This document shows, in pieces, positions 19,456-29,180 of a stretch of DNA of 64,000 nucleotides; position 1 is the stretch's first letter, and every line of letters begins with the position of its first letter. The notes under the pieces are model-generated. The model saw nothing but the letters and a program-made list of their open reading frames with translations, made no database searches and had not been told where the DNA came from. The stretch is from Moraxella sp. K1664 (lineage in GTDB: Bacteria; Pseudomonadota; Gammaproteobacteria; Pseudomonadales; Moraxellaceae): NCBI RefSeq assembly GCF_039693965.1, contig NZ_CP155576.1, positions 1,550,001 through 1,614,000 of the forward strand. The letters run 5' to 3'. The translations under genes and the position numbers were made by a program.

Positions 19456-20594
19456 AAAATTGCCTTTTTTAAAAATTCGCTTAATGTTAATAATCTTAGC
19501 CGTGTCAGCTCATTGCCAATTTGCTTGCCTTTTAATGTTTTATCAATATTGTTAATCGTTACCGATTGATACAGACTAATGGCGTGATGAAAAAATTCAC
19601 GATTGATTGTTTTGTCGTTTATGATTTCTACCGTATCAATTAAATCAAATAATACCGTTTTATCTTTTTGGGCTTTGGTGCTTTCTATTAAAGTTAATAA
19701 TTTATCGGCAGGGATATTTTGATAATCGGTTAATTCATTAAAATGCGTGATAAATAATTGAGCAAATTGCGTGATGACTTTGGGCGTTAATAACCGCTCG
19801 CACAATGTTGATAATTCATTTTTATTATCCAAAAATCCATAAGTTAAAATGGCAAATTTGATATGCAATGGCTTATCATGGGCGGTTTTTAATTTATCAA
19901 ATGTGATTTGGCGAATGGTGTTATCTTGCCAAATGGTGTTTAGTTCGGGTAGAATTTGTTTTAAAATATCTAAGTCAAATAACAACTTAAAAAACGCAAA
20001 CGCACACGGCTCATCAAAAGCCTTCACGCATTCCGTCCAAATCCGCTCACGGCTTAGGTGCGATAATTCGCCACGCTCAGCAATGGCTTGCATAAGGCAG
20101 GCGGTATCGGGGGCAACCGTAAAACCCAGCTCATAAAAGCGGGCATAAAACCGAGCCACTCGCAACACACGAAGCGGGTCTTCGCTAAATGCAGGCGACA
20201 CATGGCGTAAGAGCTTGTTTTTTAAGTCATTTTGACCGCCATAAAAGTCCACCACCTGCTCTGTGCGTGGCGTGTCGTCAAACAGCCCACCGACTTCTAT
20301 GGCAAGGGCGTTTATCGTTAAGTCTCGGCGTGCTAGGTCGTCTTGTAGGCTCACCCCGTCCGTCTGTACAGCAAAACCTTGATAGCCCTTGCCGTTTTTG
20401 CGTTCGGTGCGGGCAAGGGCGTACTCGGCATGGGTGTGCGGGTGCAAAAACACAGGAAAATCCGCCCCAACTTGGGCAAAGCCTTGGGCGAGTAGGTCGG
20501 CAGTTGTTGCCCCGACCACCATAAAATCTTTGTCTTTGATAGGGCGAGATAGGAGCATATCACGCACCGCCCCACCGATCAAATATACTTGCAT
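19452..20594 (-). CDS. cca: CCA tRNA nucleotidyltransferase
   Basis: It adds and repairs the 3'-CCA of tRNAs. ATG 20594 starts the class II signature YLIGGAVRDMLLSRP, and the nucleotidyltransferase DxD pair lies in KDKDFMVVGA. RRDLTINALA and the arginine-rich ATP/CTP-recognition region HVSPAFSEDPLRVLRVARF follow at residues about 115-165. The protein is 380 residues, a little shorter than E. coli Cca (412). In the C-terminal third I cannot find the His-Asp metal motif of the HD phosphohydrolase domain, so it may be a plain CCA enzyme without phosphatase activity. An upstream in-frame TTG/CTG extension (to 20654) is unlikely. Confidence 0.93.
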   Translation of the reverse strand: MQVYLIGGAVRDMLLSRPIKDKDFMVVGATTADLLAQGFAQVGADFPVFLHPHTHAEYALARTERKNGKGYQGFAVQTDGVSLQDDLARRDLTINALAIEVGGLFDDTPRTEQVVDFYGGQNDLKNKLLRHVSPAFSEDPLRVLRVARFYARFYELGFTVAPDTACLMQAIAERGELSHLSRERIWTECVKAFDEPCAFAFFKLLFDLDILKQILPELNTIWQDNTIRQITFDKLKTAHDKPLHIKFAILTYGFLDNKNELSTLCERLLTPKVITQFAQLFITHFNELTDYQNIPADKLLTLIESTKAQKDKTVLFDLIDTVEIINDKTINREFFHHAISLYQSVTINNIDKTLKGKQIGNELTRLRLLTLSEFLKKAIL

Positions 20595-20644
20595 GGTAAA
20601 TTTTTCCGATAAATTTGGGTCATTGTAGCGTAAATTAACCAATA

Positions 20645-20672
20645 AAAAAAGCACCCTGATGAGTGCTTTTTT
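20645..20672. terminator. terminator between maeB and cca
   Basis: A 10-bp stem AAAAAAGCAC / GTGCTTTTTT with an 8-base loop, 15 bases past the maeB stop on the minus strand. Confidence 0.88.
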
Positions 20673-20686
20673 GGGTTTTGGCAGGC

Positions 20687-23026
20687 TTATTTCGCCATGT
20701 CCTGAGCGTCCGATACCGATAGGGCGGTCATGTTGACGATACGGCGAGCGGTCGCAGAAGGTGTCAAGATATGCACCGGCTTGTCCGCACCGAGCAGGAT
20801 AGGCCCTAGGGCGGCCGAGCCTGTGGCGGTTTTTAGCAGGTTAAAGGCGATGTTGGCACTGTCAAGCGTTGGCATGATAAGTAGGTTTGCCGAGCCTTTT
20901 AGCGTGCTAAATGGATAGCTGTGCTGACGCATACGCTCATCTAGGGCGATGTCGCCGTGCATTTCGCCATCAAACTCAAAGTCCACGTTCATCTCGGTCA
21001 AGATGTCGTGTACTTGACGCATTTTGAGAGCAGAAGCACGGTCTGATGCCCCAAAGTTAGAATGCGACAGTAGGGCGACTTTTGGTGTGATGCCAAAACG
21101 ACGCACCGCTTGGGCTGCCAAAATGGTCATCTCGGCAAGCTCTTCGGCGGTTGGGTCTTCGTTGATGTAGGTATCAGCGATGAACAGGTTGCGGTTTTGC
21201 ATGAGTACAGCGCTCATGGCGTAGAAGTTGGCAATGCCGTCTTTTTTGCCGATGACTTGATTTAGGTATTTTAAGTGTAAGTGATAGAAGCCAAACGTAC
21301 CACAAATCAAGCCGTCCGCATCGCCAAGCTCGACCATGAGTGAGCCGATAAGTGTGGTTTTACGGCGAACATCACGGCGAGCCAGCTCCAAGCTAACACC
21401 ATTACGCTGATTGGTGACGTAGTGATGTTCGGCATATCTGTCGTAGTGGGGGTTGTTGTTGGGGTCGATGATGGTGATGTTTTGACCATCAGCCAGACGT
21501 AAGCCCAGATTGTCGATTTCTTGGTTGATGACGGCAGGGCGACCGATAAGGATGGGCTTGGCGATTTGCTCGTCCACCACCACTTGCACCGCACGCAACA
21601 CGTTGATGTCTTCACCTTCGGCATAGACAATGCGTTTGGGATTGGTTTTTGCCTTGTTGAAGATGGGCTTCATGGCAAGGGCGGTGTTATAGACGAACTC
21701 GGACAGTCTTTGCCGATAGGCATCAAAATTGGCAATCGGCAAGGTTGCCACGCCTGTATCCATAGCAGCCTTGGCAACGGCAGGGGCAATCTCTAAGATA
21801 AGATTTGGCTCCAAAGGACCAGGGATTAGGTACTCACGTCCAAAGCTCTTGCCGGTTTCGTCCTTTTGACTGTCTATCGATGGCGTGGCTTCAGTATGTG
21901 CCATGGCAGCGATGGCGTGCACGCAGGCCAGTTTCATCTCTTCATTGACCACAGTCGCCCCAACGTCCAATGCTCCACGGAAAATATAAGGGAAACATAG
22001 GGCGTTATTGACTTGGTTGGGGTAGTCTGAGCGACCCGTTGCCATAATCACGTCCGAACGCACCGCATGAGCAAGCTCTGGCATAATCTCAGGGGTGGGG
22101 TTGGCAAGGGCAAAGATAATCGGGTCTTTTGCCATTGAGCGTACCATATCCTGCGTAACCACGCCCGGCCCCGATAGACCTAGGAAGACATCGGCGTTCA
22201 CCATTACTTCCGCCAAAGTAGTCTTGTCGGTATCACGAGCAAAACGGGCTTTGGATTCGTCTAGGTTTTCACGAGTGGTGGTGATCACCCCTTTTGAGTC
22301 CAGTACATAGATGTTCTCTTTACGTACGCCCAATGCCACTACTAAGTCAAGACAAGAGATGGCGGCAGCCCCTGCCCCAGAGCAGACAAGCGTAATCTCG
22401 CCGATGTTTTTACCGTTTAGTTGTAGAGCGTTTAGCAAAGCGGCTGCTGAGATGATGGCGGTGCCATGCTGGTCATCATGGAACACAGGAATGTTCATGC
22501 GTTCACGCAGTTCACGCTCGATTTTAAAGCACTCAGGTGCTTTGATGTCTTCTAGGTTAATCCCGCCAAAGGTTGGTTCTAGGCTTGCCACCGTCTCGAT
22601 GAACTTATCAGGGTCGGTTTCATTAATCTCGATGTCAAACACGTCAATGCCAGCGAACTTCTTAAACAGTACGCCTTTACCTTCCATGACAGGCTTGGAT
22701 GCCAATGCACCGATGTTACCAAGCCCAAGCACGGCTGTGCCGTTGGTAATCACGCCCACTAGGTTGGAGCGAGCGGTGTATTTGGCGGCAAGTTTGGGGT
22801 CTTTTTCGATTTCAAGGCAAGGTACTGCCACACCTGGGGAGTAGGCAAGGGCTAGGTCTCGTTGGTTGGCGATTTGTTTGGTGGGGGTAACAGAGATTTT
22901 GCCGGGGCGGGGGTGTTCGTGGTAATGTAGGGCGTTTTGTTCAAATTGCAAACGCTGGGCGTCCGCTTCGGATAAAAAAGCGGTGTCGTGGGTTTTGTCC
23001 TGTGCAGGGACATCTTGATGAGCCAT
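20687..23026 (-). CDS. maeB: NADP-dependent malic enzyme with phosphotransacetylase-like domain
   Basis: This enzyme oxidatively decarboxylates malate to pyruvate with NADP. The 779-residue protein has the two-part MaeB architecture. The malic enzyme domain (about 25-430) contains [20 protein letters not shown], the [12 protein letters not shown] Rossmann motif and [10 protein letters not shown]. The phosphate-acetyltransferase-like domain (about 445-770) ends in [11 protein letters not shown]. In the family the C-terminal domain is regulatory and lacks transacetylase activity. It is a single cistron with a terminator. The start (MAHQDVPAQ) lies about 30 residues before conserved sequence. 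Confidence 0.94.
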   Translation of the reverse strand: MAHQDVPAQDKTHDTAFLSEADAQRLQFEQNALHYHEHPRPGKISVTPTKQIANQRDLALAYSPGVAVPCLEIEKDPKLAAKYTARSNLVGVITNGTAVLGLGNIGALASKPVMEGKGVLFKKFAGIDVFDIEINETDPDKFIETVASLEPTFGGINLEDIKAPECFKIERELRERMNIPVFHDDQHGTAIISAAALLNALQLNGKNIGEITLVCSGAGAAAISCLDLVVALGVRKENIYVLDSKGVITTTRENLDESKARFARDTDKTTLAEVMVNADVFLGLSGPGVVTQDMVRSMAKDPIIFALANPTPEIMPELAHAVRSDVIMATGRSDYPNQVNNALCFPYIFRGALDVGATVVNEEMKLACVHAIAAMAHTEATPSIDSQKDETGKSFGREYLIPGPLEPNLILEIAPAVAKAAMDTGVATLPIANFDAYRQRLSEFVYNTALAMKPIFNKAKTNPKRIVYAEGEDINVLRAVQVVVDEQIAKPILIGRPAVINQEIDNLGLRLADGQNITIIDPNNNPHYDRYAEHHYVTNQRNGVSLELARRDVRRKTTLIGSLMVELGDADGLICGTFGFYHLHLKYLNQVIGKKDGIANFYAMSAVLMQNRNLFIADTYINEDPTAEELAEMTILAAQAVRRFGITPKVALLSHSNFGASDRASALKMRQVHDILTEMNVDFEFDGEMHGDIALDERMRQHSYPFSTLKGSANLLIMPTLDSANIAFNLLKTATGSAALGPILLGADKPVHILTPSATARRIVNMTALSVSDAQDMAK

Positions 23027-23174
23027 AGTGGTTTTCCAAGTTGTTGTGAAATAAAATCGCCCTATTTTAGCATGATTTTGGGGGTCGTGCTAGGGTTTGT
23101 TTATGGGTGTTTTTTGGATAGGTGTGGTTGATGGATTGGTTGGATTGATGGACGTGTTCAAAGATGGGTGTGTT

Positions 23175-23915
23175 TTAGAATACCGCCCCAATCCACCCAA
23201 ATTTCACCGCATTATCATAGATGATTTTTAAGGCGATGACAGTAAGTAGCCACGGCAAGACAGTTTTAACCCATGCCATAGGTAGGCGGTTACGCAGTTT
23301 GACCCCTGCCCATGAGCCAAAGGACGCGGATATGACCATGAGCAAAATCACTTGCCAATACTCAAAAAACGCAAATCCCAAAGCGACATAGACCACAAGT
23401 TTTAGGACGTGTACCAACGACATCATGAGCGAGCCGACTGTGACGACCACGTCATTATTATCGTATTTTTTCATGAGTAAGGGTAAGTGTAGCGGGCCGG
23501 GGGCTCCGACAAATAGACCAATACCTGTTTGCAAAAAGCCGATGAGATAAAAACTCTCAAAGCTCTTTAATAGGCGATTGACCGTGCTTGACCATTGGGT
23601 CAGTAGGATATAAATGGCGATGAATAGTGGGATTAAGTCCAATTTGACAAATTTTACCGCCGTCCCAAAAAACGCCACACCCACCACCGCTCCGATGACA
23701 AACGGACGAAAATGAGTAAAATCCAAATCACGCCGACCGAACCACACACGGCTAACGTTGCTTGCCAGTTGGGTGGTGCCATGAATAGGAATAATGGCGG
23801 ACGCAGGCAAAAACATGGGCATAAACCCAAGCAAAATCGTGCCACCGCCAAGCCCTGTAATCCCTGCTAGGGCGGACGTAAAGAAATTGATGATACCTAA
23901 AATGACATCATTCAT
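23175..23915 (-). CDS. TSUP (TauE/SafE) family permease
   Basis: This 246-residue inner-membrane protein has seven or eight predicted helices. It carries the TauE/SafE N-terminal GLGGGTILLGFMPMFLP motif and the second-half GAPGPLHLPLLMK motif. The family exports sulfite, sulfoacetate or related organosulfur anions. The substrate cannot be read from sequence. The gene start overlaps the ybeY end by 8 bases, so it appears to be the last gene of a phoH-ybeY-TSUP operon, where other gamma-proteobacteria usually have corC/ybeX. Confidence 0.88.
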   Translation of the reverse strand: MNDVILGIINFFTSALAGITGLGGGTILLGFMPMFLPASAIIPIHGTTQLASNVSRVWFGRRDLDFTHFRPFVIGAVVGVAFFGTAVKFVKLDLIPLFIAIYILLTQWSSTVNRLLKSFESFYLIGFLQTGIGLFVGAPGPLHLPLLMKKYDNNDVVVTVGSLMMSLVHVLKLVVYVALGFAFFEYWQVILLMVISASFGSWAGVKLRNRLPMAWVKTVLPWLLTVIALKIIYDNAVKFGWIGAVF

Positions 23916-24459
23916 AAGGGTTATTGATGCCTAGCCTGCCCAAAATCTCAATCTCAAAGCCCTCCATTTCGTCCTGCTCATCTTGTCCAAGCTCATGGTC
24001 AAAGCCAAGTAGGTGCAATATGCCATGTACAATAAGGTGCGTTAAATGCTTGTCCACCGTTTTGCCTTGCTCATCGGCTTCACGTACCACCACATCATGA
24101 CAAATGATGAGCTCGCCAAGTGGCACAGTATTCATCATCACGCACATATCAAGGGGTAGACCGCTTGGATAAGATAGGATATTGGTGGCATAGTCCTTAC
24201 CCCGAGCGTCAAGGTTGAGCTCACGCCCTTCATCCGTGCCACAAATATAAATGTCTAGCAATTTTGGCAAATCTATCCAGTTTTGGGCGGATGATTCATC
24301 AAATGGATAATAGGGTAACGCCAAACCGTTCGTGATTTTGTCATTCATGACCGTTAAGGCATGATTAAAAATCTCTGTAATTTTTTTCTCGTTATACATT
24401 GGCAAATCAGCAAGACTTGCCACGTCATCGGCAAAACTGAGCGTTATCTCATTCATCAT
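23908..24459 (-). CDS. ybeY: endoribonuclease YbeY, rRNA maturation factor
   Basis: YbeY is a zinc RNase needed for 16S rRNA 3' maturation and ribosome quality control. The 183-residue protein carries the defining H-x3-H-x5-H zinc motif HGILHLLGFDH (about residues 144-154) and a preceding LGELIICHDVV strand. It is slightly longer than E. coli YbeY (155 aa) because of a central insert around residues 65-90. It starts inside the end of phoH (11-base overlap). The alternative ATG one codon later is equally possible. Confidence 0.94.
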   Translation of the reverse strand: MMNEITLSFADDVASLADLPMYNEKKITEIFNHALTVMNDKITNGLALPYYPFDESSAQNWIDLPKLLDIYICGTDEGRELNLDARGKDYATNILSYPSGLPLDMCVMMNTVPLGELIICHDVVVREADEQGKTVDKHLTHLIVHGILHLLGFDHELGQDEQDEMEGFEIEILGRLGINNPYE

Positions 24460-25552
24460 TGCCGTCCTTACTATCTTGACTGTTTTTATCGTCTTTTATG
24501 CTATTTAAAAAAGACAAGGCGTTTAATGTGCGGTTTAGCTCTTGTTCTTGGCGTTGTTTTTTGCGAATTTCGGCTCGCTCGCTCTCAATCTGATTTTCGA
24601 CCACGTCATGAGCGTCATAGGCATCAATGATTTTTTGGACAAGATGATGTCGCACCACGTCTTTACTGCTAAACTGCGTGATGTGAATGTCGTCAATATT
24701 TGCCAAAATTTTGAGAGCCTGAGTCAGTCCCGATTTATGCCCACGGGGCAAATCCACCTGAGACGTATCGCCTGTGATGACCGCCCGAGAGCCAAAGCCC
24801 AAGCGTGTCAAAAACATTTTCATCTGCTCAGGCGTGGTGTTTTGGGCTTCGTCCAGTATCACAAATGAGTTATTGAGCGTTCGCCCACGCATATAGGCAA
24901 GTGGGGCAACTTCGATGATTTGGCGTTCTAGGAGCTTGCCTACCTTTTCAAAGCCAAGCATCTCATATAGGGCATCATATAAGGGGCGTAGATAGGGGTC
25001 AATTTTTTGGGTCAAATCCCCTGGCAAAAAGCCCAATTTTTCGCCCGCTTCCACGGCAGGGCGGACAAGCAAAATCCGCTCAATCTCGCCACGCTCTAAC
25101 ATATCCACCGCCACCGCCACGGCAAGGTAGGTCTTGCCCGTACCAGCAGGACCTACGCCAAACGAGATGTCGGAGAGTAGGATATTACGCACATATTCGG
25201 CTTGGTTGTGTCCTTTTGGTGTGATTTTGCCCTTGCGAGTGGATAGGCTGACAGGCGTGTGCGTTTGGGTGGTGGTCTCTGGATTTCGGGCAAGGCTTGC
25301 TTGGATAAGTAGGTGCAAGTTTTCTGGGGCGATGTCGTCTGATTTTTTGGCAAGCTCATAAAGCTCGCCCAGTACATATTCGCCACGCTCCACTTGGGTC
25401 AAATCGCCTGTGAGTATAAAATCATTGCCACGATTGATAATGGTAATGTCAAGGCGGTCTTGTAGGTATTTTAGGTGCGTGTTGTATTCGCCGAGCAGGG
25501 TGCGAAGCTCAAAGGGGGTCAGCTCAAAATTGAGAGTGCGAGTTAGGCTCAA
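24449..25552 (-). CDS. ybeZ: PhoH-like ATPase (YbeZ)
   Basis: This 367-residue PhoH-family P-loop ATPase is the usual partner of YbeY in RNA metabolism. It has an N-terminal KH-like region (about 1-110), the Walker A GPAGTGKTYLAVAVA (about 137-151), Walker B FVILDEAQNTTPEQMK and the VITGDTSQVDLP switch. The tail (about 325-367) is highly charged, rich in Glu/Lys/Asp. It is first in the operon with ybeY and TSUP. The usual upstream gene miaB is not present here; tRNA genes lie there instead. Confidence 0.94.
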   Translation of the reverse strand: MSLTRTLNFELTPFELRTLLGEYNTHLKYLQDRLDITIINRGNDFILTGDLTQVERGEYVLGELYELAKKSDDIAPENLHLLIQASLARNPETTTQTHTPVSLSTRKGKITPKGHNQAEYVRNILLSDISFGVGPAGTGKTYLAVAVAVDMLERGEIERILLVRPAVEAGEKLGFLPGDLTQKIDPYLRPLYDALYEMLGFEKVGKLLERQIIEVAPLAYMRGRTLNNSFVILDEAQNTTPEQMKMFLTRLGFGSRAVITGDTSQVDLPRGHKSGLTQALKILANIDDIHITQFSSKDVVRHHLVQKIIDAYDAHDVVENQIESERAEIRKKQRQEQELNRTLNALSFLNSIKDDKNSQDSKDGNDE

Positions 25553-25644
25553 ATGGGTTTTCCTTTTGAATGAAAAATGATAAACAAGGCTTATATGCTT
25601 TCAAAAAATAAAAAATCAAGCCAGTAAATGACATTCAAGCAATA

Positions 25645-25677
25645 AAAAACCCTTTTCCAAAATAGAAAAGGGTTTTT
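25645..25677 (-). terminator. terminator of the tRNA operon
   Basis: A perfect 13-bp stem AAAAACCCTTTTC / GAAAAGGGTTTTT with a 7-base loop, 5 bases downstream of tRNA-Asn on the minus strand. Confidence 0.9.
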
Positions 25678-25682
25678 AAATA

Positions 25683-25758
25683 TGGCTCCCCAACCTGGGC
25701 TCGAACCAGGGACACACGGATTAACAGTCCGATGCTCTACCGACTGAGCTATTGGGGA
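25683..25758 (-). tRNA. tRNA-Asn (GTT)
   Basis: This 76-base cloverleaf reads TCCCCAATAGCTCAGTCGGT at the 5' end on the minus strand. Its anticodon loop is CTGTTAA (anticodon GTT), its T arm is GGTTCGAGCC and its encoded 3' end is CCA. It is the last gene of a three-tRNA operon, one base from the adjacent tRNA-Lys. Confidence 0.97.
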
Positions 25759-25759
25759 A

Positions 25760-25835
25760 TGGTGGGTCGTGCAGGATTCGAACCTGCGACCAATTGATTA
25801 AAAGTCAACTGCTCTACCAACTGAGCTAACGACCC
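25760..25835 (-). tRNA. tRNA-Lys (TTT), copy 2
   Basis: A 76-base tRNA with an acceptor stem starting GGGTCGT, anticodon loop CTTTTAA (anticodon TTT), T arm GGTTCGAATCC and encoded CCA. It is identical to the tRNA at 25871-25946. Confidence 0.97.
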
Positions 25836-25870
25836 GTTAAGCACAAGGCTTGTTCGGTCATCTAGGATAA

Positions 25871-25946
25871 TGGTGGGTCGTGCAGGATTCGAACCTGCGA
25901 CCAATTGATTAAAAGTCAACTGCTCTACCAACTGAGCTAACGACCC
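25871..25946 (-). tRNA. tRNA-Lys (TTT), copy 1
   Basis: It is the first tRNA after the promoter and identical base for base to 25760-25835. A 35-base spacer separates the two, pointing to a recent tandem duplication or gene conversion. Confidence 0.97.
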
Positions 25947-25967
25947 TTATCACTAAATGTGGTGCGT

Positions 25968-25995
25968 ATTATACAGGGAAATTTTGATACGTCAA
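25968..25995 (-). promoter_or_regulatory. promoter of the tRNA-Lys/Lys/Asn operon
   Basis: On the minus strand TTGACG (25995-25990), a 16-base spacer and TATAAT (25973-25968) sit just upstream of the first tRNA. This is a near-consensus sigma-70 promoter. Confidence 0.85.
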
Positions 25996-26126
25996 GCGTT
26001 TTTTATAAAATTTTTAAAATTTAGCAAAATAAAATGCTTTTTGGGCTTTGGCATTGCTTTTTTGGGGGCAGTTGCTTAAAATTAGCCAATCATTGATGAA
26101 ATTGAGTTATTTAAAAAGGTAATCTT

Positions 26127-26591
26127 ATGCAATCCGTCCAAGTCAAACTCCTAAACCCAAAAATCGGCTCCGACCCTAATTTTCCTTTGCCTACTCGTGC
26201 CACAGACGGCTCGGCAGGCATAGACCTAAGGGCGTGCATTGACGAGCCTGTGGTTATCCGTGCAGGCGAAACCAAACTCATCGGCACGGGGCTTGCAATA
26301 TACATCAAAGACCCCAATTTTGCAGGGATTATTTTGCCACGTTCGGGGCTTGGGCATAAGCATGGCATTGTTCTTGGCAACCTAGTGGGCTTGATTGATG
26401 CTGACTATCAAGGCGAGCTGATGGTGTCGGTGTGGAACAGAAGCGACACCGATTTTACCCTAAATCCTGCCGAACGCATGGCTCAATATATGGTGGTGCC
26501 TGTGGTGCGTCCAAGCTTTGAGATTGTGGGTGAATTTAGCGATGACAGCGAACGTGGGGCAGGTGGGTTTGGTAGCTCTGGGATTAAATGA
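26127..26591 (+). CDS. dut: dUTP diphosphatase
   Basis: This trimeric dUTPase hydrolyses dUTP to dUMP and pyrophosphate. All five family motifs are present in 154 residues: [11 protein letters not shown] (about 24), [10 protein letters not shown] (about 71), [11 protein letters not shown] (about 87), NPAERMAQ (about 112) and the P-loop-like C-terminus [20 protein letters not shown] precedes the ATG. In relatives dut lies near argB. Here an IS110 element and a palindromic repeat separate them. Confidence 0.96.
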   Translation: MQSVQVKLLNPKIGSDPNFPLPTRATDGSAGIDLRACIDEPVVIRAGETKLIGTGLAIYIKDPNFAGIILPRSGLGHKHGIVLGNLVGLIDADYQGELMVSVWNRSDTDFTLNPAERMAQYMVVPVVRPSFEIVGEFSDDSERGAGGFGSSGIK

Positions 26592-26683
26592 TTTTTAGAT
26601 AAAGTAACATCTTGTAGCAACTGTATTCCACTCCCATCAAAGTGCAATACAAAAACTTAGCACAAAGCGTCAATACCGAACAT

Positions 26684-27712
26684 TTAACGTACGACAACTT
26701 GCTTTTGTAATTCATCTCTAACCCGTGCATTTAAAATGGTTAGTAGTTTGTGCATACAGGCAACAATGGCAACTTTGAAGGGCTTGCCATTGGCTCTTAA
26801 TCTTTGATAGAAGGTTTTGATTTTCTCATCAAAGCGAGTAGCCACTAAGGTTGCCATATACAGTGCCTTACGCACTTCTGGTCGTCCTGCTTGACACAGA
26901 CCTTTAAACTTAGTCTCTCCACTTTGCTTAGGGTGTGGGGCAACACCCACAAGACTGGCAAGTTGTTTGTGTGAGATTGTACCAAGCTCAGGCAGCATTG
27001 CCAACAAGGTGGCTGTGGTGGTTTGTCCAACACCTTTAACACTTTGAATGACACTGCTGGTTTGTTTTAAATCTGGGTGATTGTCATCATCAAGATGGGT
27101 TTTGATTTGCTTGTCTAACTCATGAATTTGCTCTGTTAGGTAAGTAATATGAGCTTGAATGCTACTGATTTGACTGTGATGAGATTGCTCCAAGCGGTTT
27201 TTTTCAGCCACACACATTTGGACAAATTGATTGCGTCTGTTAATCAATGCGGTTAATAACTCTTGGCTTTGACTGGGTGGGCAATAAAGCAAGGTGGCTA
27301 AATCATCTCTTTGTGCCATCATTTTGGCATAAAAAGCAAGCATTTTAGCATCTTTGTTGTCTGTTTTGGTTAAGGACTGTGATTTGGCAAATTGATGTGT
27401 TTGCCTTGGATTGGCAATCATGACACAAATGCCTGCTAAGTGTATGGCTTTGGCAAGGGGTACTTCAAGTCCACCTGTACTTTCTAGAACCACTAAGGTT
27501 TTGCCATTATCGCATTGTTTGTGTTCCTCTTTGATAAAACAGATGGCTTGGTCAATGCCTTGTGCTGTGTTATCATGGTTTTTGGTTTTGGGTGATAATG
27601 AAGTGGCAAGCACAAAGCTCTTTTTGGCAACGTCAATGCCAACAAAATGAACATAGTGTTTGTCTAACTCATTGTTTGCTGATTTCATACTCATCATAAA
27701 CCTGCCTTGCAT
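26684..27712 (-). CDS. IS110-family transposase
   Basis: This 342-residue DEDD-type transposase has an N-terminal RuvC-like domain starting HFVGIDVAKKSFVLA (about residues 22-36), the VVLESTGGLEVPLAKA segment and the ANPRQTHQFAKS region with acidic KTDNKDAKML. A coiled-coil middle (about 170-205) precedes the C-terminal Tnp domain with SVKGVGQTTTATLLAMLPE, the catalytic-serine-region motif LVGVAPHPKQSGE and KALYMATLVATR. The ORF is complete and appears functional. ATG 27712 follows an AGGCAGG site; starts at codons 6 and 8 are alternatives. The leader upstream has a nested stem structure (see the ncRNA entry). Confidence 0.93.
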   Translation of the reverse strand: MQGRFMMSMKSANNELDKHYVHFVGIDVAKKSFVLATSLSPKTKNHDNTAQGIDQAICFIKEEHKQCDNGKTLVVLESTGGLEVPLAKAIHLAGICVMIANPRQTHQFAKSQSLTKTDNKDAKMLAFYAKMMAQRDDLATLLYCPPSQSQELLTALINRRNQFVQMCVAEKNRLEQSHHSQISSIQAHITYLTEQIHELDKQIKTHLDDDNHPDLKQTSSVIQSVKGVGQTTTATLLAMLPELGTISHKQLASLVGVAPHPKQSGETKFKGLCQAGRPEVRKALYMATLVATRFDEKIKTFYQRLRANGKPFKVAIVACMHKLLTILNARVRDELQKQVVVR

Positions 27713-27850
27713 TCGGGTGTTAAACTGGCAACTGTACGGTTGTTATTGATGGGTGCTTATCTGGTTTCAATGCTACAAAACGAATGTCATCTCTAGGGGC
27801 GAAACGAAAGACAGATAAGCGGGTTGGCTTATTATATCTTGTTTTGGATA
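27713..27850 (-). ncRNA. candidate IS110 bridge RNA in the transposase leader
   Basis: Upstream of the transposase ATG, GCTTATCTG (27755-27763) pairs with CAGATAAGC (27812-27820). Nested inside it, GTTTC (27764-27768) pairs with GAAAC (27801-27805), leaving a 32-base loop. A smaller CAAC...GTTG stem lies at 27729-27742. IS110-family elements encode a structured bridge RNA in this leader whose loops pair with target and donor DNA. The fold and position match that. Exact ends and loop pairing are not determined. Confidence 0.5.
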
Positions 27851-27856
27851 TGCAAG

Positions 27857-27876
27857 GGGCAAATTGCAATTTGCCC
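27857..27876. repeat. short palindrome of the GGGC...GCCC type
   Basis: A perfect 20-base palindrome (GGGCAAATTGCAATTTGCCC), flanked by ATAT on the right and ATATGCAA on the left. Variants occur at 44700-44719 and as a split palindrome around the IS3 element at 61989/63565. Confidence 0.65.
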
Positions 27877-27894
27877 ATATCAAAAACACAATAA

Positions 27895-28013
27895 ACTTCC
27901 TGCAAAACTAGTTTTCCGCTCGCCCTGAGCTTGTCGAAGGGTGGCGGAAAACCGTTATGGTTCGACAGGCTCACCACGAACGGTTTTCCTTAATTCGGGG
28001 TTTTGCAGGAAGT
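27895..28013. repeat. compound palindromic repeat upstream of argB
   Basis: An inner REP-type block (27912-27988) combines CCGCTCGCCCTGAGCTTGTC and GGTTCGACAGGCTCACCACG segments. These are the Moraxella copies of a widespread 'GTTCG...GAGC/GCTC...CGAAC' repeat. It is framed by a perfect 14-base inverted repeat, ACTTCCTGCAAAAC (27895-27908) and GTTTTGCAGGAAGT (28000-28013). Related inner blocks are at 37585-37662 (inside macB) and 59124-59200. It ends 22 bases before the argB start. Confidence 0.75.
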
Positions 28014-28017
28014 CTAA

Positions 28018-28935
<918 letters not shown>

Positions 28936-28941
28936 ATTTTA

Positions 28942-28966
28942 AAGGCGGTCTGGCACCGTCTTTTTT
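28942..28966 (+). terminator. terminator after argB
   Basis: Stem AAGGCGGT / ACCGTCTT with one wobble pair, loop CTGGC, followed by T6. Confidence 0.7.
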
Positions 28967-28974
28967 ATAAAAAA

Positions 28975-29082
28975 GTGATTAAGCCGTTTTGGAACAGGCC
29001 GTTTGGACAAAAAGAAAAGATAAATGATGAAACAGTTGTACAGCAACCCACAGTGGACAAGCAAACAAATGATGATGAGTGA
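28975..29082 (+). CDS. possible 35-aa small protein
   Basis: This GTG-started ORF encodes 35 residues, beginning MIKPFWNRPFGQKEK and ending in a polar acidic tail (TNDDE). It comes right after the argB terminator. The non-random amphipathic start argues for a real peptide, but no Shine-Dalgarno sequence precedes it and no ATG is available, so this is tentative. Confidence 0.25.
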   Translation: MIKPFWNRPFGQKEKINDETVVQQPTVDKQTNDDE

Positions 29083-29180
29083 TAAGGTTGGATATTAGTA
29101 GTATTATTGTTAAAATTATTTCTATAAATTCTTAGTGATGTGATTGATTTTTAGTGTCGTTACGTGATACCATGTCAGAC

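Larger units (their letters stand above)
26592..27850 (-). mobile_element. IS110-family insertion sequence, ends not exactly placed
   Basis: The element includes the transposase at 26684-27712 plus noncoding ends. IS110 elements lack clear terminal inverted repeats and target duplications, so I give outer limits only. The left limit is the dut stop and the right limit is the short palindrome at 27857, which belongs to a chromosomal repeat type. It lies between dut and argB. Confidence 0.7.

Noticed and set aside
25749-25931. ORF across the tRNA-Lys genes with an internal repeat
   Set aside because: It is the translation of the two identical tRNA genes, not a protein.
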